Positions 20,060 to 28,275 of a DNA stretch of 64,000 nucleotides are shown here, in pieces. Positions within the stretch are counted from its first letter, which is position 1. Every line of letters starts with the position of its first letter. The stretch is from Pseudoxanthomonas sp. Root65 (GTDB taxonomy: Bacteria > Pseudomonadota > Gammaproteobacteria > Xanthomonadales > Xanthomonadaceae). The translations under genes were made by a program, and so were the position numbers. The notes beneath the pieces are model-generated. The model saw nothing but the letters and a program-made list of their open reading frames with translations, made no database searches and was not told the origin of the DNA. The stretch lies in assembly GCF_001427635.1 (NCBI RefSeq), contig NZ_LMHA01000001.1, positions 1,773,133 to 1,837,132 on the forward strand, read 5' to 3'.

Positions 20060-20680
20060 TCACGGGCCGGAAGCCGGCGGTGGTGCGTGCACCGGAGGCG
20101 TGGTCTGCAGCAGCCGCTTCAATCCGCGCGTCACCTTGCGCCAGACCCACCACACCGCGACGGCGATCAGCAGCGACGCGCCGATCACCAGACACAACGC
20201 AATCCAGGGGTGCGCAAAGGCCAACGCCAGCCCGCCCACCACCACGGCGTCCTCGGTGATCGAGGCGGCCCAGTTGCTGACCGGCTCCGGGGAGGTGTTC
20301 ATCAGGGCGCGGGTGCCGCTCTTCAATACATGGCTGGTCAGTGCCACGCCGGCGCCGGCCGCCAGCACGCCGCCGCTGAGCTGGCCGTCCGGCGAGAGGG
20401 TGGCTGCGGCGAGGAAGGCGCCGGCCGGTACGCGCGCCAGCGTCTGCAGCAGGTCCCAGCCCGAGTCCACGCCCGGAATCTTGTCGGCGAAGAACTCGGT
20501 CAGTGCCAGCGCCCCGGACGTACCCAGCACCCACCAGGATTCCGTCGCCTGCAGGGCCGGCGGCAGGTCGAGCCAGCCCAGCGCGCCGGCCAGGCCGACG
20601 CCGAAGACCGTAAGGTAGACGCGGATCCCGGCCATCCATGCCAACAGGATCCCAATTACGAACAGATGCGCTTCGGACAT
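20060..20680 (-). CDS. DUF4126 membrane protein
   Basis: A 206-residue integral membrane protein of the DUF4126 family: several hydrophobic segments, GIRVYLTVFGVGLAG near the start, EFFADKIPGVDSGWDLLQT, and TSHVLKSGTRALMNTSPEPVSNW, all typical of the family. Function is unknown. The ATG at 20680 has GGGAG eight bases before it; a GTG at 20689 is in frame but overlaps that site. It is divergent from the 20779 gene. Confidence 0.85.
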   Translation of the reverse strand: MSEAHLFVIGILLAWMAGIRVYLTVFGVGLAGALGWLDLPPALQATESWWVLGTSGALALTEFFADKIPGVDSGWDLLQTLARVPAGAFLAAATLSPDGQLSGGVLAAGAGVALTSHVLKSGTRALMNTSPEPVSNWAASITEDAVVVGGLALAFAHPWIALCLVIGASLLIAVAVWWVWRKVTRGLKRLLQTTPPVHAPPPASGP

Positions 20681-20778
20681 CCCGGCCACTCCCGTTAAAC
20701 TCTGGGGCTCGCGCCACTGCGGCGAGTATAGGGGTCCCGTCTGGCTGCCGGCTGAGCGCCGTCCGCCGCTTGTCCGTC

Positions 20779-21513
20779 ATGGCTGCGCCTGTTTCTTCCC
20801 GCTTCCGGATCGTGCCGCGCGATGCGGCCGTCCGCCGTCGCGGCACCTCGCTCCTGTTCGGGCTGGCCTGGGTGCTCAGCGTGGCCGGCGTGTGGTGGGC
20901 GGCCACCCATACGGCCGCGCCGCGGCTGGCGCAGGCCGACGCCGCACGTGAGCGTGCCGAGCGCGGCATCAAGGCGGTACAGGCGGAGTTGAACACCCTG
21001 CGCCAGCGCGAATCCACGCTCGCCCGCTCCGACCAGATTAGCCGTGCCGCCAACGCCGAAGTGCAGGAGGCGCTGGCCGAGCGCGACGAGGAAATCGCCG
21101 CGCTGCGCGCCGACATCGCCTTCTACGAGCGCCTGGTCGGTTCGACCGGCCAGCGCAAGGGCCTGACCGTGCACGTGGCCGAGTTCGTGCCCGAGGCCGG
21201 CGGCACCTGGCGTTACCAGATCATGCTGACCCAGACGATGAACCGGGGAGCGATCAGCGAGGGCCAGATGCGGTTCACCGTCGAAGGCGTGCGTGCGGGC
21301 AAGCTGGCCGCCGTGCAGTGGGACGAACTGCACCAGCAGCGCAGCGCGCCGGCGCAGGCGTATTCCTTCCGATATTTCCAGCAGTTGGATGGCAACGTGA
21401 TGCTACCGCCCGATTTCACCCCGCAGCGCGTCAAGGTGTCCCTGCACGGCGAAGATGCCGCGGTAGAGCAGGCCCTCGACTGGAAGACCGCCACAGCCGC
21501 AGGAGGCAAGTGA
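20779..21513 (+). CDS. DUF6776-like membrane-anchored coiled-coil protein, copy 1
   Basis: A 244-residue protein: one N-terminal membrane segment (LLFGLAWVLSVAGVWWAA), a coiled coil (RAERGIKAVQAELNTLRQRE to ERDEEIAALRADIAFYERLVG), and a C-terminal beta-rich domain (YQIMLTQTMNRGAISEGQMRF, SFRYFQQLDGNVMLPPDFTP). The start is MAAPVSS at 20779; the frame is open upstream. It is clearly paralogous to the 21991-22719 product (shared ARSDQISR, ERDEEIA-LRAD, FYER-VG-TGQR, FQQ and LPP motifs). The bactofilin ATG follows its stop codon by one base, so they are co-transcribed, and a role next to the bactofilin polymer at the cell envelope is inferred. Confidence 0.8.
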   Translation: MAAPVSSRFRIVPRDAAVRRRGTSLLFGLAWVLSVAGVWWAATHTAAPRLAQADAARERAERGIKAVQAELNTLRQRESTLARSDQISRAANAEVQEALAERDEEIAALRADIAFYERLVGSTGQRKGLTVHVAEFVPEAGGTWRYQIMLTQTMNRGAISEGQMRFTVEGVRAGKLAAVQWDELHQQRSAPAQAYSFRYFQQLDGNVMLPPDFTPQRVKVSLHGEDAAVEQALDWKTATAAGGK

Positions 21514-21514
21514 C

Positions 21515-21943
21515 ATGTTCAAGACCAAGCCCATCCGTCCCGACGTGGGCGCCATCGACACCCTGATCGGCCCGCAGGTCACCATCCGCGGCGATGTGGT
21601 GTTCAGTGGTGGCCTGTACGTGGAAGGCCATATCCAGGGCAAGGTGATCGCCGAAGCCGGCGAGCGCGCCGTGCTGACGCTCGCCGAGCAGGGCAGCATC
21701 GAAGGCGAGGTGCAGGTGCCGGTGGTGGTGATCAACGGCCGCATGACCGGCGACGTCCACGCGCTCGAACGTATCGAACTGGCTCCCAAGGCCCGCGTGC
21801 AGGGCAACCTGCATTACAAGGTCGTCGAGATGAGCGCCGGCGCGCAGCTGACCGGCCGCCTGGTGCATGCGGACGCAGTGTCCGCGGGCCACGGCGAGCA
21901 TCAGGCGACAGCGCCCGAGGCCTGGGCCACCGCCGACGCCTGA
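21515..21943 (+). CDS. Bactofilin
   Basis: A 142-residue bactofilin (DUF583): a short tail, then a right-handed beta-helix core with regular hydrophobic/Gly repeats (IGPQVTIRGDVVFSGGLYV, GHIQGKVIAEAG, GSIEGEVQVPVVVINGRMTG, APKARVQGNLHYKVVEM, AGAQLTGRLVHA). Bactofilins form nucleotide-independent filaments that scaffold envelope or shape proteins. The start lies one base after the previous stop and about 48 bases before a paralogue of the previous gene, so the three genes look like one unit. No M23 peptidase, the usual bactofilin partner, is adjacent. Confidence 0.92.
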   Translation: MFKTKPIRPDVGAIDTLIGPQVTIRGDVVFSGGLYVEGHIQGKVIAEAGERAVLTLAEQGSIEGEVQVPVVVINGRMTGDVHALERIELAPKARVQGNLHYKVVEMSAGAQLTGRLVHADAVSAGHGEHQATAPEAWATADA

Positions 21944-21990
21944 CGGCGCCATTCAGAGCCCGCTGGGAACGGCCGCGCTATCCTGCGGCC

Positions 21991-22719
21991 ATGAACGCTA
22001 GGCCCCTCCCGCCGACCGTCCCACCGCCCCGCTTCAAGCGGGGGCCGGTCATCGCCATCGTGGTGGTGGTCGTGGTGCTGGCGTTGGCTGGCTGGGCCCT
22101 GTGGCATGCCGTGGCGGGAGCGGCCGACGAGGGGCCTACGCCGGCGCAGATGCGCAGCCAGCAGCAACGCATCGAATCGCTTGAACAGCAGGTCGCCACG
22201 CTGTCGCGCTCCGACCAGATCAGTCGTGATGCCAACCGCGACCTGCAGGCCGCGCTGTCCGAGCGTGATGAGGAGATCGCCGGCCTGCGTGCCGATGTCG
22301 CCTTCTACGAGCGCTTCGTCGGCGCCACCGGGCAGCGCCGCGGCCTGTCCGTGCACGAACTGACCCTGCAGCCGCAGGACGAACAGGCCTGGCACTTCAC
22401 CGCCACCCTCACCCAGAACCTCAATCGCGGCGCGGTGAACGCCGGTCGCCTGCTGGTGTCGGTGGAAGGCACCGAAGCCGGCAAGCTGCGCCGGCTGGGC
22501 TGGGCAGACCTGCGCCAGCAGCCGAATGCGCCGGGCGTGCCGTACTCCTTCAAATACTTCCAGCAGGTCGAAGGCGACCTGCTGCTGCCGCCGGGCTTCA
22601 AGCCGGTCCGCGTCATCGCCCGCGTGGTGCCGCAGAGCGGTGCCGCCGTGGAACAGTCGTTTCCCTGGGCGCAGGCCACGGCCAAGGAAGGCGCCGGCGA
22701 GGGCGCCGCGACGCGTTGA
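21991..22719 (+). CDS. DUF6776-like membrane-anchored coiled-coil protein, copy 2
   Basis: A 242-residue paralogue of the 20779 product with the same layout: Pro-rich cytoplasmic start, one membrane segment ([19 protein letters not shown]), coiled coil ([20 protein letters not shown] and [21 protein letters not shown]), and the C-terminal domain ([40 protein letters not shown]). The tail is Glu/Gly/Ala-rich. It probably arose by duplication around or across the bactofilin gene. Function unknown; it may tether or cap bactofilin filaments. Confidence 0.8.
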   Translation: MNARPLPPTVPPPRFKRGPVIAIVVVVVVLALAGWALWHAVAGAADEGPTPAQMRSQQQRIESLEQQVATLSRSDQISRDANRDLQAALSERDEEIAGLRADVAFYERFVGATGQRRGLSVHELTLQPQDEQAWHFTATLTQNLNRGAVNAGRLLVSVEGTEAGKLRRLGWADLRQQPNAPGVPYSFKYFQQVEGDLLLPPGFKPVRVIARVVPQSGAAVEQSFPWAQATAKEGAGEGAATR

Positions 22720-22756
22720 GCTTGAACTGCCTTCCGCCAGCCCCCATCCTTGCCCC

Positions 22757-23143
22757 ATGACCACCGTTGTTTCCCTGCCCACCGCGGCGGCCGCGCCCGA
22801 CTACCAGTCCATCGACCGCCCGCTGAACTTCACGCCCGCCGCGGCGGCGAAGGTGCGCGAGCTGATCCAGGAAGAAGGCAGCGACGCCCTGGCCCTGCGT
22901 GTCTACATCCAGGGCGGCGGCTGCTCCGGCTTCCAGTACGGCTTCGAATTCGACGAGAACCGCGCCGATGACGACGTCGCCGTCGACACCGATGGCGTCT
23001 CCCTGCTGGTCGATCCGCTGAGCCTGCAGTACCTGATGGGAGCGGAAGTGGATTACAGCGAGAGCCTGCAGGGCGCGCAGTTCGTCATCCGCAACCCGAA
23101 CGCCAAGACCACCTGCGGCTGCGGCAGCAGTTTCAGCATGTGA
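22757..23143 (+). CDS. erpA: Iron-sulfur cluster insertion protein ErpA
   Basis: A 128-residue A-type carrier: [18 protein letters not shown], the first Cys in [11 protein letters not shown] (C56), and C120 and C122 in [11 protein letters not shown]. These three Cys hold the cluster that ErpA delivers to target apoproteins, including those of isoprenoid synthesis. The N-terminus has about 15 more residues than E. coli ErpA. The stop overlaps a possible GTG start of nudC. Confidence 0.95.
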   Translation: MTTVVSLPTAAAAPDYQSIDRPLNFTPAAAAKVRELIQEEGSDALALRVYIQGGGCSGFQYGFEFDENRADDDVAVDTDGVSLLVDPLSLQYLMGAEVDYSESLQGAQFVIRNPNAKTTCGCGSSFSM

Positions 23144-23187
23144 CGTCCGGCCTGCCGCGTTCCGTGACAGGTCCCGATTCCCTCGCC

Positions 23188-24108
23188 ATGCCGTTGTCCG
23201 GCTTCGCCTTCGCAGGCGATACGCTGGACCGCGCCGACGCGATTCGCGATGACGCCGAGGCGCTCGCGCGCCTGTGGCCGTCCGCGCGGGTGATGGTGCT
23301 CGACGACGAAGGACGTGCGCTCACGCATGCCGACGGTGCATTGCAGGCCGTTGAAGGCGCGTCGCTGGGGGGCGGCCCCGGTGCCAGCCTGTTCCTCGGA
23401 CTGCGGGATGGCGTGGCGTGGTTTGCCGCGCATGCCCGGCATCATGCCCTTGATGCGCTCGGCTGGCGCGACCTGCGCCGCGCCGCCGCCACCTGGCCTG
23501 CGTTCGAGTCCGGCGTCTTCGCGATGGCGCGCGCGCTGCTGCACTGGCAGTCGTCCACCCGCTTCTGCAGCGCCTGCGGTGGCGACATCACCTTCCGCCG
23601 CGCCGGCTACACCGCGCACTGCACGCAATGCGGCAAGGACCACTATCCGCGCGTCGACCCGGCCGTCATCGTCGCCGTCAGCGATGGCGAGCGCCTGCTG
23701 CTGGGCCGACAGGCCTCCTGGCCCGCAAGACGGTATTCGGTGGTGGCCGGTTTCGTGGAGCCGGGCGAGACGCTGGAGCAGACCGTTGCGCGCGAAGTGC
23801 TCGAGGAGACGCAGGTACGCGTACGCGCGTGCCGCTACCTCGGCTCGCAGCCGTGGCCGTTCCCCGGTGCCTTGATGCTCGGTTTCTGCGCGGACGCTGA
23901 ACCCGATGCTCCCCAGGTCGATGGCGAACTCGAGGACGCACGCTGGTTCACGTTCGACGAGATCGATGCCGCACTCGCCCGCGAAGGCGACGACGGGGAA
24001 GGTCTGCTGCTGTCACCGACCCTCTCGATCGCGCGCGCGCTGATCGAGCACTGGCATGCCGGCATGCACGCACGCCGCGGATCCGTGCCCGCCGGGACCG
24101 GGCGTTAA
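23188..24108 (+). CDS. nudC: NADH pyrophosphatase / NAD-cap RNA hydrolase
   Basis: A 306-residue NudC: zinc ribbon C127/C130 (CSAC) and C145/C148 (CTQC), YPRVDPAVIV, the Nudix box from G188 (GFVEPGETLEQTVAREVLEE) and the NADH-pyrophosphatase signature SQPWPFP (220-226). It cleaves NADH to NMNH and AMP and removes NAD caps from RNA. The ATG at 23188 is chosen because it gives the usual start MPLSGFAFAGDTLDRA; an in-frame GTG at 23140 that overlaps the erpA stop (GTGA) is the alternative and would couple the two genes. Confidence 0.93.
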   Translation: MPLSGFAFAGDTLDRADAIRDDAEALARLWPSARVMVLDDEGRALTHADGALQAVEGASLGGGPGASLFLGLRDGVAWFAAHARHHALDALGWRDLRRAAATWPAFESGVFAMARALLHWQSSTRFCSACGGDITFRRAGYTAHCTQCGKDHYPRVDPAVIVAVSDGERLLLGRQASWPARRYSVVAGFVEPGETLEQTVAREVLEETQVRVRACRYLGSQPWPFPGALMLGFCADAEPDAPQVDGELEDARWFTFDEIDAALAREGDDGEGLLLSPTLSIARALIEHWHAGMHARRGSVPAGTGR

Positions 24109-24146
24109 CAGGTCGCCGCGCTAGAATCCGGCTCCGGAGGAACCGC

Positions 24147-25025
24147 ATGTCGATCACGCTCGTTGCCGTCGTGCTTGCGCTGGTGCTTGGCCACGTCGCG
24201 CCCACGCTGGTCGCCGCGTGGCGCCATTACCACTGGTATAGCGCCTGGCTGCATTGGCTGGGCGAGTCCGCGGGCGATGTCTGGCGGGGGCGCTACGGCA
24301 TCGCGCTGGCGCTGGTGCCGGTGCTGCTGGTGGTCGCGCTGCTGCAATGGCTGCTGGATGGCCTGGTCTACGGGCTGGTCGGCCTGCTGTTCGATATCGC
24401 GATCCTGGTCTACGCATGGGGTCCCCGCGATCTCGATCTCGACGTCGAAGCCGTCATCGATGCACACGACGCACCGACCCGCCGTGCGGCGATCGCGCGC
24501 CTCGGACTCACAGGGGAAGGCGCGGCACTGGACGGTCCCGCCCTGGTCGAGGCCGTGTTCGCCAACGCACTGCAACGCTGGTTCGGCGTGCTGTTCTGGT
24601 TCCTGCTGCTCGGCCCGGTGGGGGCGCTCCTCTACCGGCTTGCCGCGCAGAGTGCCGCCGCGACGGACCTGCCCGAACAGAACCGTACCGGCGCGCGCGC
24701 GTTGAAGACCGCGCTGGACTGGCCGGTCGCGCAACTGATGACGCTGGCGATGGCGCTGGTGGGTAACTTCGATACCGTGTTCTCCGCCTGGCGCGAGGCC
24801 GGCGGCACGCGCTTCCGCCTGGATACCGGATTCCTTGCCCACGTCGCCCGCGCCAGCGTGCGCGTCGAACTGGCGGAAGAAGCCGAGGAGTATGCGGAAG
24901 AAGGCATGGTGCAAACCATGCGCGACCTGCCCGAGCTACGCGATGCGATGAGCCTGGTCTGGCGCATCCTGCTGCTGTGGATGGCGGTACTGGCGCTGTT
25001 CGTGATCGGGGGCTGGGTCAGCTGA
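24147..25025 (+). CDS. ampE: AmpE-type membrane protein
   Basis: A 292-residue polytopic membrane protein matching AmpE: MSITLVAVVLALVLGH, WLHWLGE, VEAVFANALQRWFGVLFWFL, LGPVGALLYRL and a final membrane segment. AmpE is a proposed sensor or regulatory partner of the AmpD amidase in peptidoglycan recycling and beta-lactamase induction; ampD is not in this window. A GGAGG lies six bases before the ATG. Convergent with the DUF2752 gene, 19 bases apart. Confidence 0.88.
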   Translation: MSITLVAVVLALVLGHVAPTLVAAWRHYHWYSAWLHWLGESAGDVWRGRYGIALALVPVLLVVALLQWLLDGLVYGLVGLLFDIAILVYAWGPRDLDLDVEAVIDAHDAPTRRAAIARLGLTGEGAALDGPALVEAVFANALQRWFGVLFWFLLLGPVGALLYRLAAQSAAATDLPEQNRTGARALKTALDWPVAQLMTLAMALVGNFDTVFSAWREAGGTRFRLDTGFLAHVARASVRVELAEEAEEYAEEGMVQTMRDLPELRDAMSLVWRILLLWMAVLALFVIGGWVS

Positions 25026-25044
25026 GTCGCCAGCCGTCGCGCCG

Positions 25045-25458
25045 TCAGCCTGGTGCGAGCAGCGTAAAAGGGAACCACGGCAGGTTCCGTGCGATCCAGT
25101 ACGCCGGCAGCAGCACCAGCCAGAATTTCGGCGCGAGCAATACGCGCATCACCGGCGCCAGCACGCGAGGCCGCCATCCCTGGCCATGCGCGATCATCAT
25201 CGGCACGACCGGCAGCAGCAGGACGGCGAGCGGGTTCATAGCGAACGCGCGCGGCAGGTCGCCATGGACCAGGGCATGCAGGGCGCGCGTCAGGCCGCAG
25301 CCCACGCAGAAATACCCGGTCAGTGCGCGGAACATGCAGCCCGGAAAGGGGCTGTCTGCCGCGTTGGGATCGAAGTTCAGCAGTAGCCAGACGCCGACGG
25401 CGGCCACCAGGGCCGCCGCCGTCATTGCGACATAGTGCAGGGGACGCAGTGCGATCAC
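25045..25458 (-). CDS. DUF2752 membrane protein
   Basis: A 137-residue protein with a GTG start that overlaps the TGA of the preceding gene (GTGA). The family block is clear: FPGCMFRALTGYFCVGCGLTRALHALVHGDLPRAFAMNP, followed by hydrophobic segments. The Cys pair in CVGCG and the nearby His are conserved in the family, but the function is unknown. It is third in a row with two CD225/dispanin-like genes, so the three probably act together at the membrane. Confidence 0.85.
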   Translation of the reverse strand: MIALRPLHYVAMTAAALVAAVGVWLLLNFDPNAADSPFPGCMFRALTGYFCVGCGLTRALHALVHGDLPRAFAMNPLAVLLLPVVPMMIAHGQGWRPRVLAPVMRVLLAPKFWLVLLPAYWIARNLPWFPFTLLAPG

Positions 25459-25793
25459 TGCATCTGCTGCATCTGCTGCATCATCTCCATGTACTGCTCC
25501 ATGCCGCCGGTGGCGAGCACCACGATGTTGAGCAGCAGGCCGATGATGGCGAACGCGGTGGCCACCCAGCACCAGGTCTTGGCGTTGGCGGACGCGCGGC
25601 GCGCGCCTTCCAGGTCGCCCTGGTTGAGCTTGCCGTTGACCTGCGACGAGAACACGATCGCGACGATGCCGATCAGGCCGAGCGGGCAGCACAGGCAGGT
25701 GGCCAGCACGGTGGACACGATGGCCCATGCCAGATGGTTGGGGACGCTGCCCGGTGCGGCGGATGACGGGGGCATGGGAGGTACGGCGCTCAT
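25455..25793 (-). CDS. CD225/dispanin family membrane protein, copy 1
   Basis: A 112-residue protein with a Pro/Ala-rich start and the CD225 pattern: PNHLAWAIVSTVLATCLCCPLGLIGIVAIVFSSQVNGKLNQGDLEGARRASANAKTW and a second membrane segment. The C-terminus is Met/Gln-rich (EMMQQMQQMQ). AAGGA lies upstream of the ATG. Bacterial members are unstudied; the eukaryotic relatives (IFITM) alter membrane curvature. Paralogous to the next gene upstream in the operon. Confidence 0.85.
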   Translation of the reverse strand: MSAVPPMPPSSAAPGSVPNHLAWAIVSTVLATCLCCPLGLIGIVAIVFSSQVNGKLNQGDLEGARRASANAKTWCWVATAFAIIGLLLNIVVLATGGMEQYMEMMQQMQQMQ

Positions 25794-25835
25794 GCAGGCT
25801 TTCCTTGTGCAGGGATGGAGAGTGGGCGAGTCGGC

Positions 25836-26123
25836 CTACATGCCGCTCAGGCTGCCCAATAGTGCCAGACCGCCGAACAAAAAGAACCACAGCGCGATCA
25901 GGATCGGGGCGATCAGCGCGGACACGATCGCCCAGTTCAGTGCCTTGCGCGATGCCTCCTGTGCGCCGGCCAGATCGCCCGCCGCGCGCTTGCCGTCGAC
26001 CTGCGCGGCGAACACGATGGAGACGATGCCCAGCGGCAGGCAGCAGAACAGCGTGGCGAGGATCGCCCACACCAGATGGTTGGGAACGTACGGGCCTTGC
26101 GGGGAGGGCGGGAGCGTGCTCAT
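25836..26123 (-). CDS. CD225/dispanin family membrane protein, copy 2
   Basis: A 95-residue protein: YVPNHLVWAILATLFCCLPLGIVSIVFAAQVDGKRAAGDLAGAQEASRKALNWAIVS and a second membrane segment. It shares the PNHL-WAI, CC-LG and GDL-GA-AS motifs with the 25455 product and is plainly a tandem duplicate. First gene of the three-gene row ending with DUF2752. Function unknown. Confidence 0.85.
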   Translation of the reverse strand: MSTLPPSPQGPYVPNHLVWAILATLFCCLPLGIVSIVFAAQVDGKRAAGDLAGAQEASRKALNWAIVSALIAPILIALWFFLFGGLALLGSLSGM

Positions 26124-26233
26124 GCGGTTCTCGCGGAAACGGGCGACAGGGTGGGGCCACCGACGCCTGCGGCAGTGCGAGAAGTGAGGGCCCCTGCGGT
26201 CAGCCTAGCCGGTAACGCGACGGGGCGGAAGCA

Positions 26234-28129
26234 TCAGGCCGCATCGCCACGCAGCGCACGCACCTTCGCTTCCAGCACATCCGCATCCACGGCCGCGCCG
26301 TCCATCGGTTCGCCCGCCACCACCTCCACGTGCGCACGGAACCGGCGCGGTACGCGCATGCGCCCCATCCGGTTGTCGCGATGGCTCCACATGCTGGTCC
26401 ACATGCCCTTCAGCGCCATCGGCACCACCGGCACCGGACGTCGTTCCAGGATCTTTTCCACGCCGGATTTGAAGGCGGCGATCTCGCCATCCTTGGTCAA
26501 CGCGCCCTCGGGGAAGATGCCGACGATCTCGCCCGCCGCCAGTGCCGCATCGATCTCATCGAACGCGCGCTGCATCAGTTCCGGATTCTCCCGCGCGCCG
26601 GCGATCGGGATGGCTTTGGCGGTGCGGAAGATCCAGCTCATCACCGGGATCTGGAAGATCTTGTAGTACATGACGAAGCGCACGGGCCGTGGAATGGTCG
26701 CGGCCAGGATCAGGGCGTCCATGTAGCTGACATGGTTGCAGACGATCAGCGCCGGGCCTTCGTCCGGCACGTGCTTCTCGATGCCGTGCAGGCGCAGCCG
26801 GTACAGCGCACGCACCAGCAGCCAGCTGAGGAAGCGCATCAGGAACTCGGGCACGATCGTGAAGATCCAGATCGCGACCAGCGCATTGGCGATGGCCAGC
26901 GCCAGGAAGATCTGCGGCCCGCTCCAGCCCAGCGCATGCAGCCCCAGTCCCACCAGCGCCGCCAGCACGATGAAGCCGGAGTTCTGGATGTTGAGCGCGG
27001 CGAATACGCGCGCCATCCGCGAATTCTCCGTGCGGCTCTGGATCAGTGCGAACAGCGGCACCACGAAGATGCCGGCGAACATGCCGATGCCGATCAGGTC
27101 GATCATGATCCGCACGCTGCCGGCCTGGCGCACGAACTCGGCCACGCCCAGGCCGGTGGCCGGCGCCGCGCCCGGCCTGGCGAAATAGAGATCCAGCAGG
27201 AACGCGGTCATGCCCAGTGCGCCCACCGGCACCAGGCCGATCTCGACGGTGCGCCCCGACAGCCGTTCGCACAGCAGCGACCCGACGCCGGTGCCGATCG
27301 AGAACAGCGCCAGCGCGAACACGTACAGCGTCGACGAGCCGTCGGCCGCACCCAGATGAAGCTTCGCGTACGCCGGCAGCTGCGAGGTCAGCAGCGTGCC
27401 GAAGAACCAGAACCACGACACGCCGAGGATGGCGTTGCGCACGGCCAACTGCTGCTTGGCCATGCGCAGCACGGCCAGCGATTCGGGAATGGGATTCCAG
27501 CGGATCTTCAGGTCGGGCGCGCCGGCGTCCATGCGCGGGATCATCCGCGACACCACGTTCCCCAGCACCGCGAGCAGCACGATGGCGATGGCCGCCGCCT
27601 GCGGACCATGCGCGCCGGCGATCTGGAAGATCATGCCGCCGGCGATCATGCCGCACAGGATCGAGATCGACGTGCCCATCTCGACCAGGCCGTTGCCGCC
27701 GGTCAGTTCCTCGGGCTTGAGGATCGAGGGCAGCACCGAGTACTTCACCGGCCCGAACAGCGTGGACTGCACGCCGGTGCAGAACAGCGCGACCAGCAGC
27801 AGCGGCATGTTCTGCAGCAGGAAGCCCACGGCCGCCAGCGACATGATCACGATCTCCATCGTCGTGGTGATCACGATCAGCCGGTGCTTCTCCAGCTTCT
27901 CGGCGAACTGGCCGGCGATGGCGGAGAACAGGAAGTACGGCAGGATGAAGATCGCCGGCGCCAGCGTGGCGTACAGCGAGAGCTGGCCGTCGCTGGCGCC
28001 CAGGAAAAACAGCAGCGCGATGATCGCCTGCCGGTAGACGTTGTCGTTGAAGGCGCCCAGCGCCTGGACGGTGAAATACGGCAGGAATCGCCGTTGTGTC
28101 AGCAGCGAGAACTGGCTGTGGCTGGACAT
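26234..28129 (-). CDS. MFS transporter fused to a 1-acylglycerol-phosphate acyltransferase (LplT-PlsC type)
   Basis: A 631-residue fusion. Residues 1 to about 430 form a 12-segment MFS domain (QALGAFNDNVYRQAIIALLF, as in LplT). Residues 440-631 are a PlsC-like acyltransferase with NHVSYMD (465-471, the HX4D box) and FPEGAL (about 539). This matches the LplT-Aas scheme in which lysophospholipid is flipped inward and re-acylated; the acyl-ACP synthetase third of full fusions is absent here. The ATG at 28129 has GGAGGG upstream. Substrate assignment is inferred from the domain pair. Confidence 0.88.
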   Translation of the reverse strand: MSSHSQFSLLTQRRFLPYFTVQALGAFNDNVYRQAIIALLFFLGASDGQLSLYATLAPAIFILPYFLFSAIAGQFAEKLEKHRLIVITTTMEIVIMSLAAVGFLLQNMPLLLVALFCTGVQSTLFGPVKYSVLPSILKPEELTGGNGLVEMGTSISILCGMIAGGMIFQIAGAHGPQAAAIAIVLLAVLGNVVSRMIPRMDAGAPDLKIRWNPIPESLAVLRMAKQQLAVRNAILGVSWFWFFGTLLTSQLPAYAKLHLGAADGSSTLYVFALALFSIGTGVGSLLCERLSGRTVEIGLVPVGALGMTAFLLDLYFARPGAAPATGLGVAEFVRQAGSVRIMIDLIGIGMFAGIFVVPLFALIQSRTENSRMARVFAALNIQNSGFIVLAALVGLGLHALGWSGPQIFLALAIANALVAIWIFTIVPEFLMRFLSWLLVRALYRLRLHGIEKHVPDEGPALIVCNHVSYMDALILAATIPRPVRFVMYYKIFQIPVMSWIFRTAKAIPIAGARENPELMQRAFDEIDAALAAGEIVGIFPEGALTKDGEIAAFKSGVEKILERRPVPVVPMALKGMWTSMWSHRDNRMGRMRVPRRFRAHVEVVAGEPMDGAAVDADVLEAKVRALRGDAA

Positions 28130-28275
28130 GCGCCCTCCGTGGGTTGCGCGAAGCCTAGCAAATCGCGATGGCGGTGCGTGCCGGCGTGCCCGACAGTGTT
28201 CCGTCGATGGCATTGATGGCGCGTGGTGGCGGGCGGATAGTGGCGCTCCCCACGTTGTCCGGTGTCATCTTCTCC

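Noticed and set aside
26330..28216. A 628-codon plus-strand frame opposite the MFS-acyltransferase gene
   Set aside because: The minus-strand frame carries LplT and PlsC motifs and a GGAGGG ribosome binding site; the plus-strand one is composition-driven.
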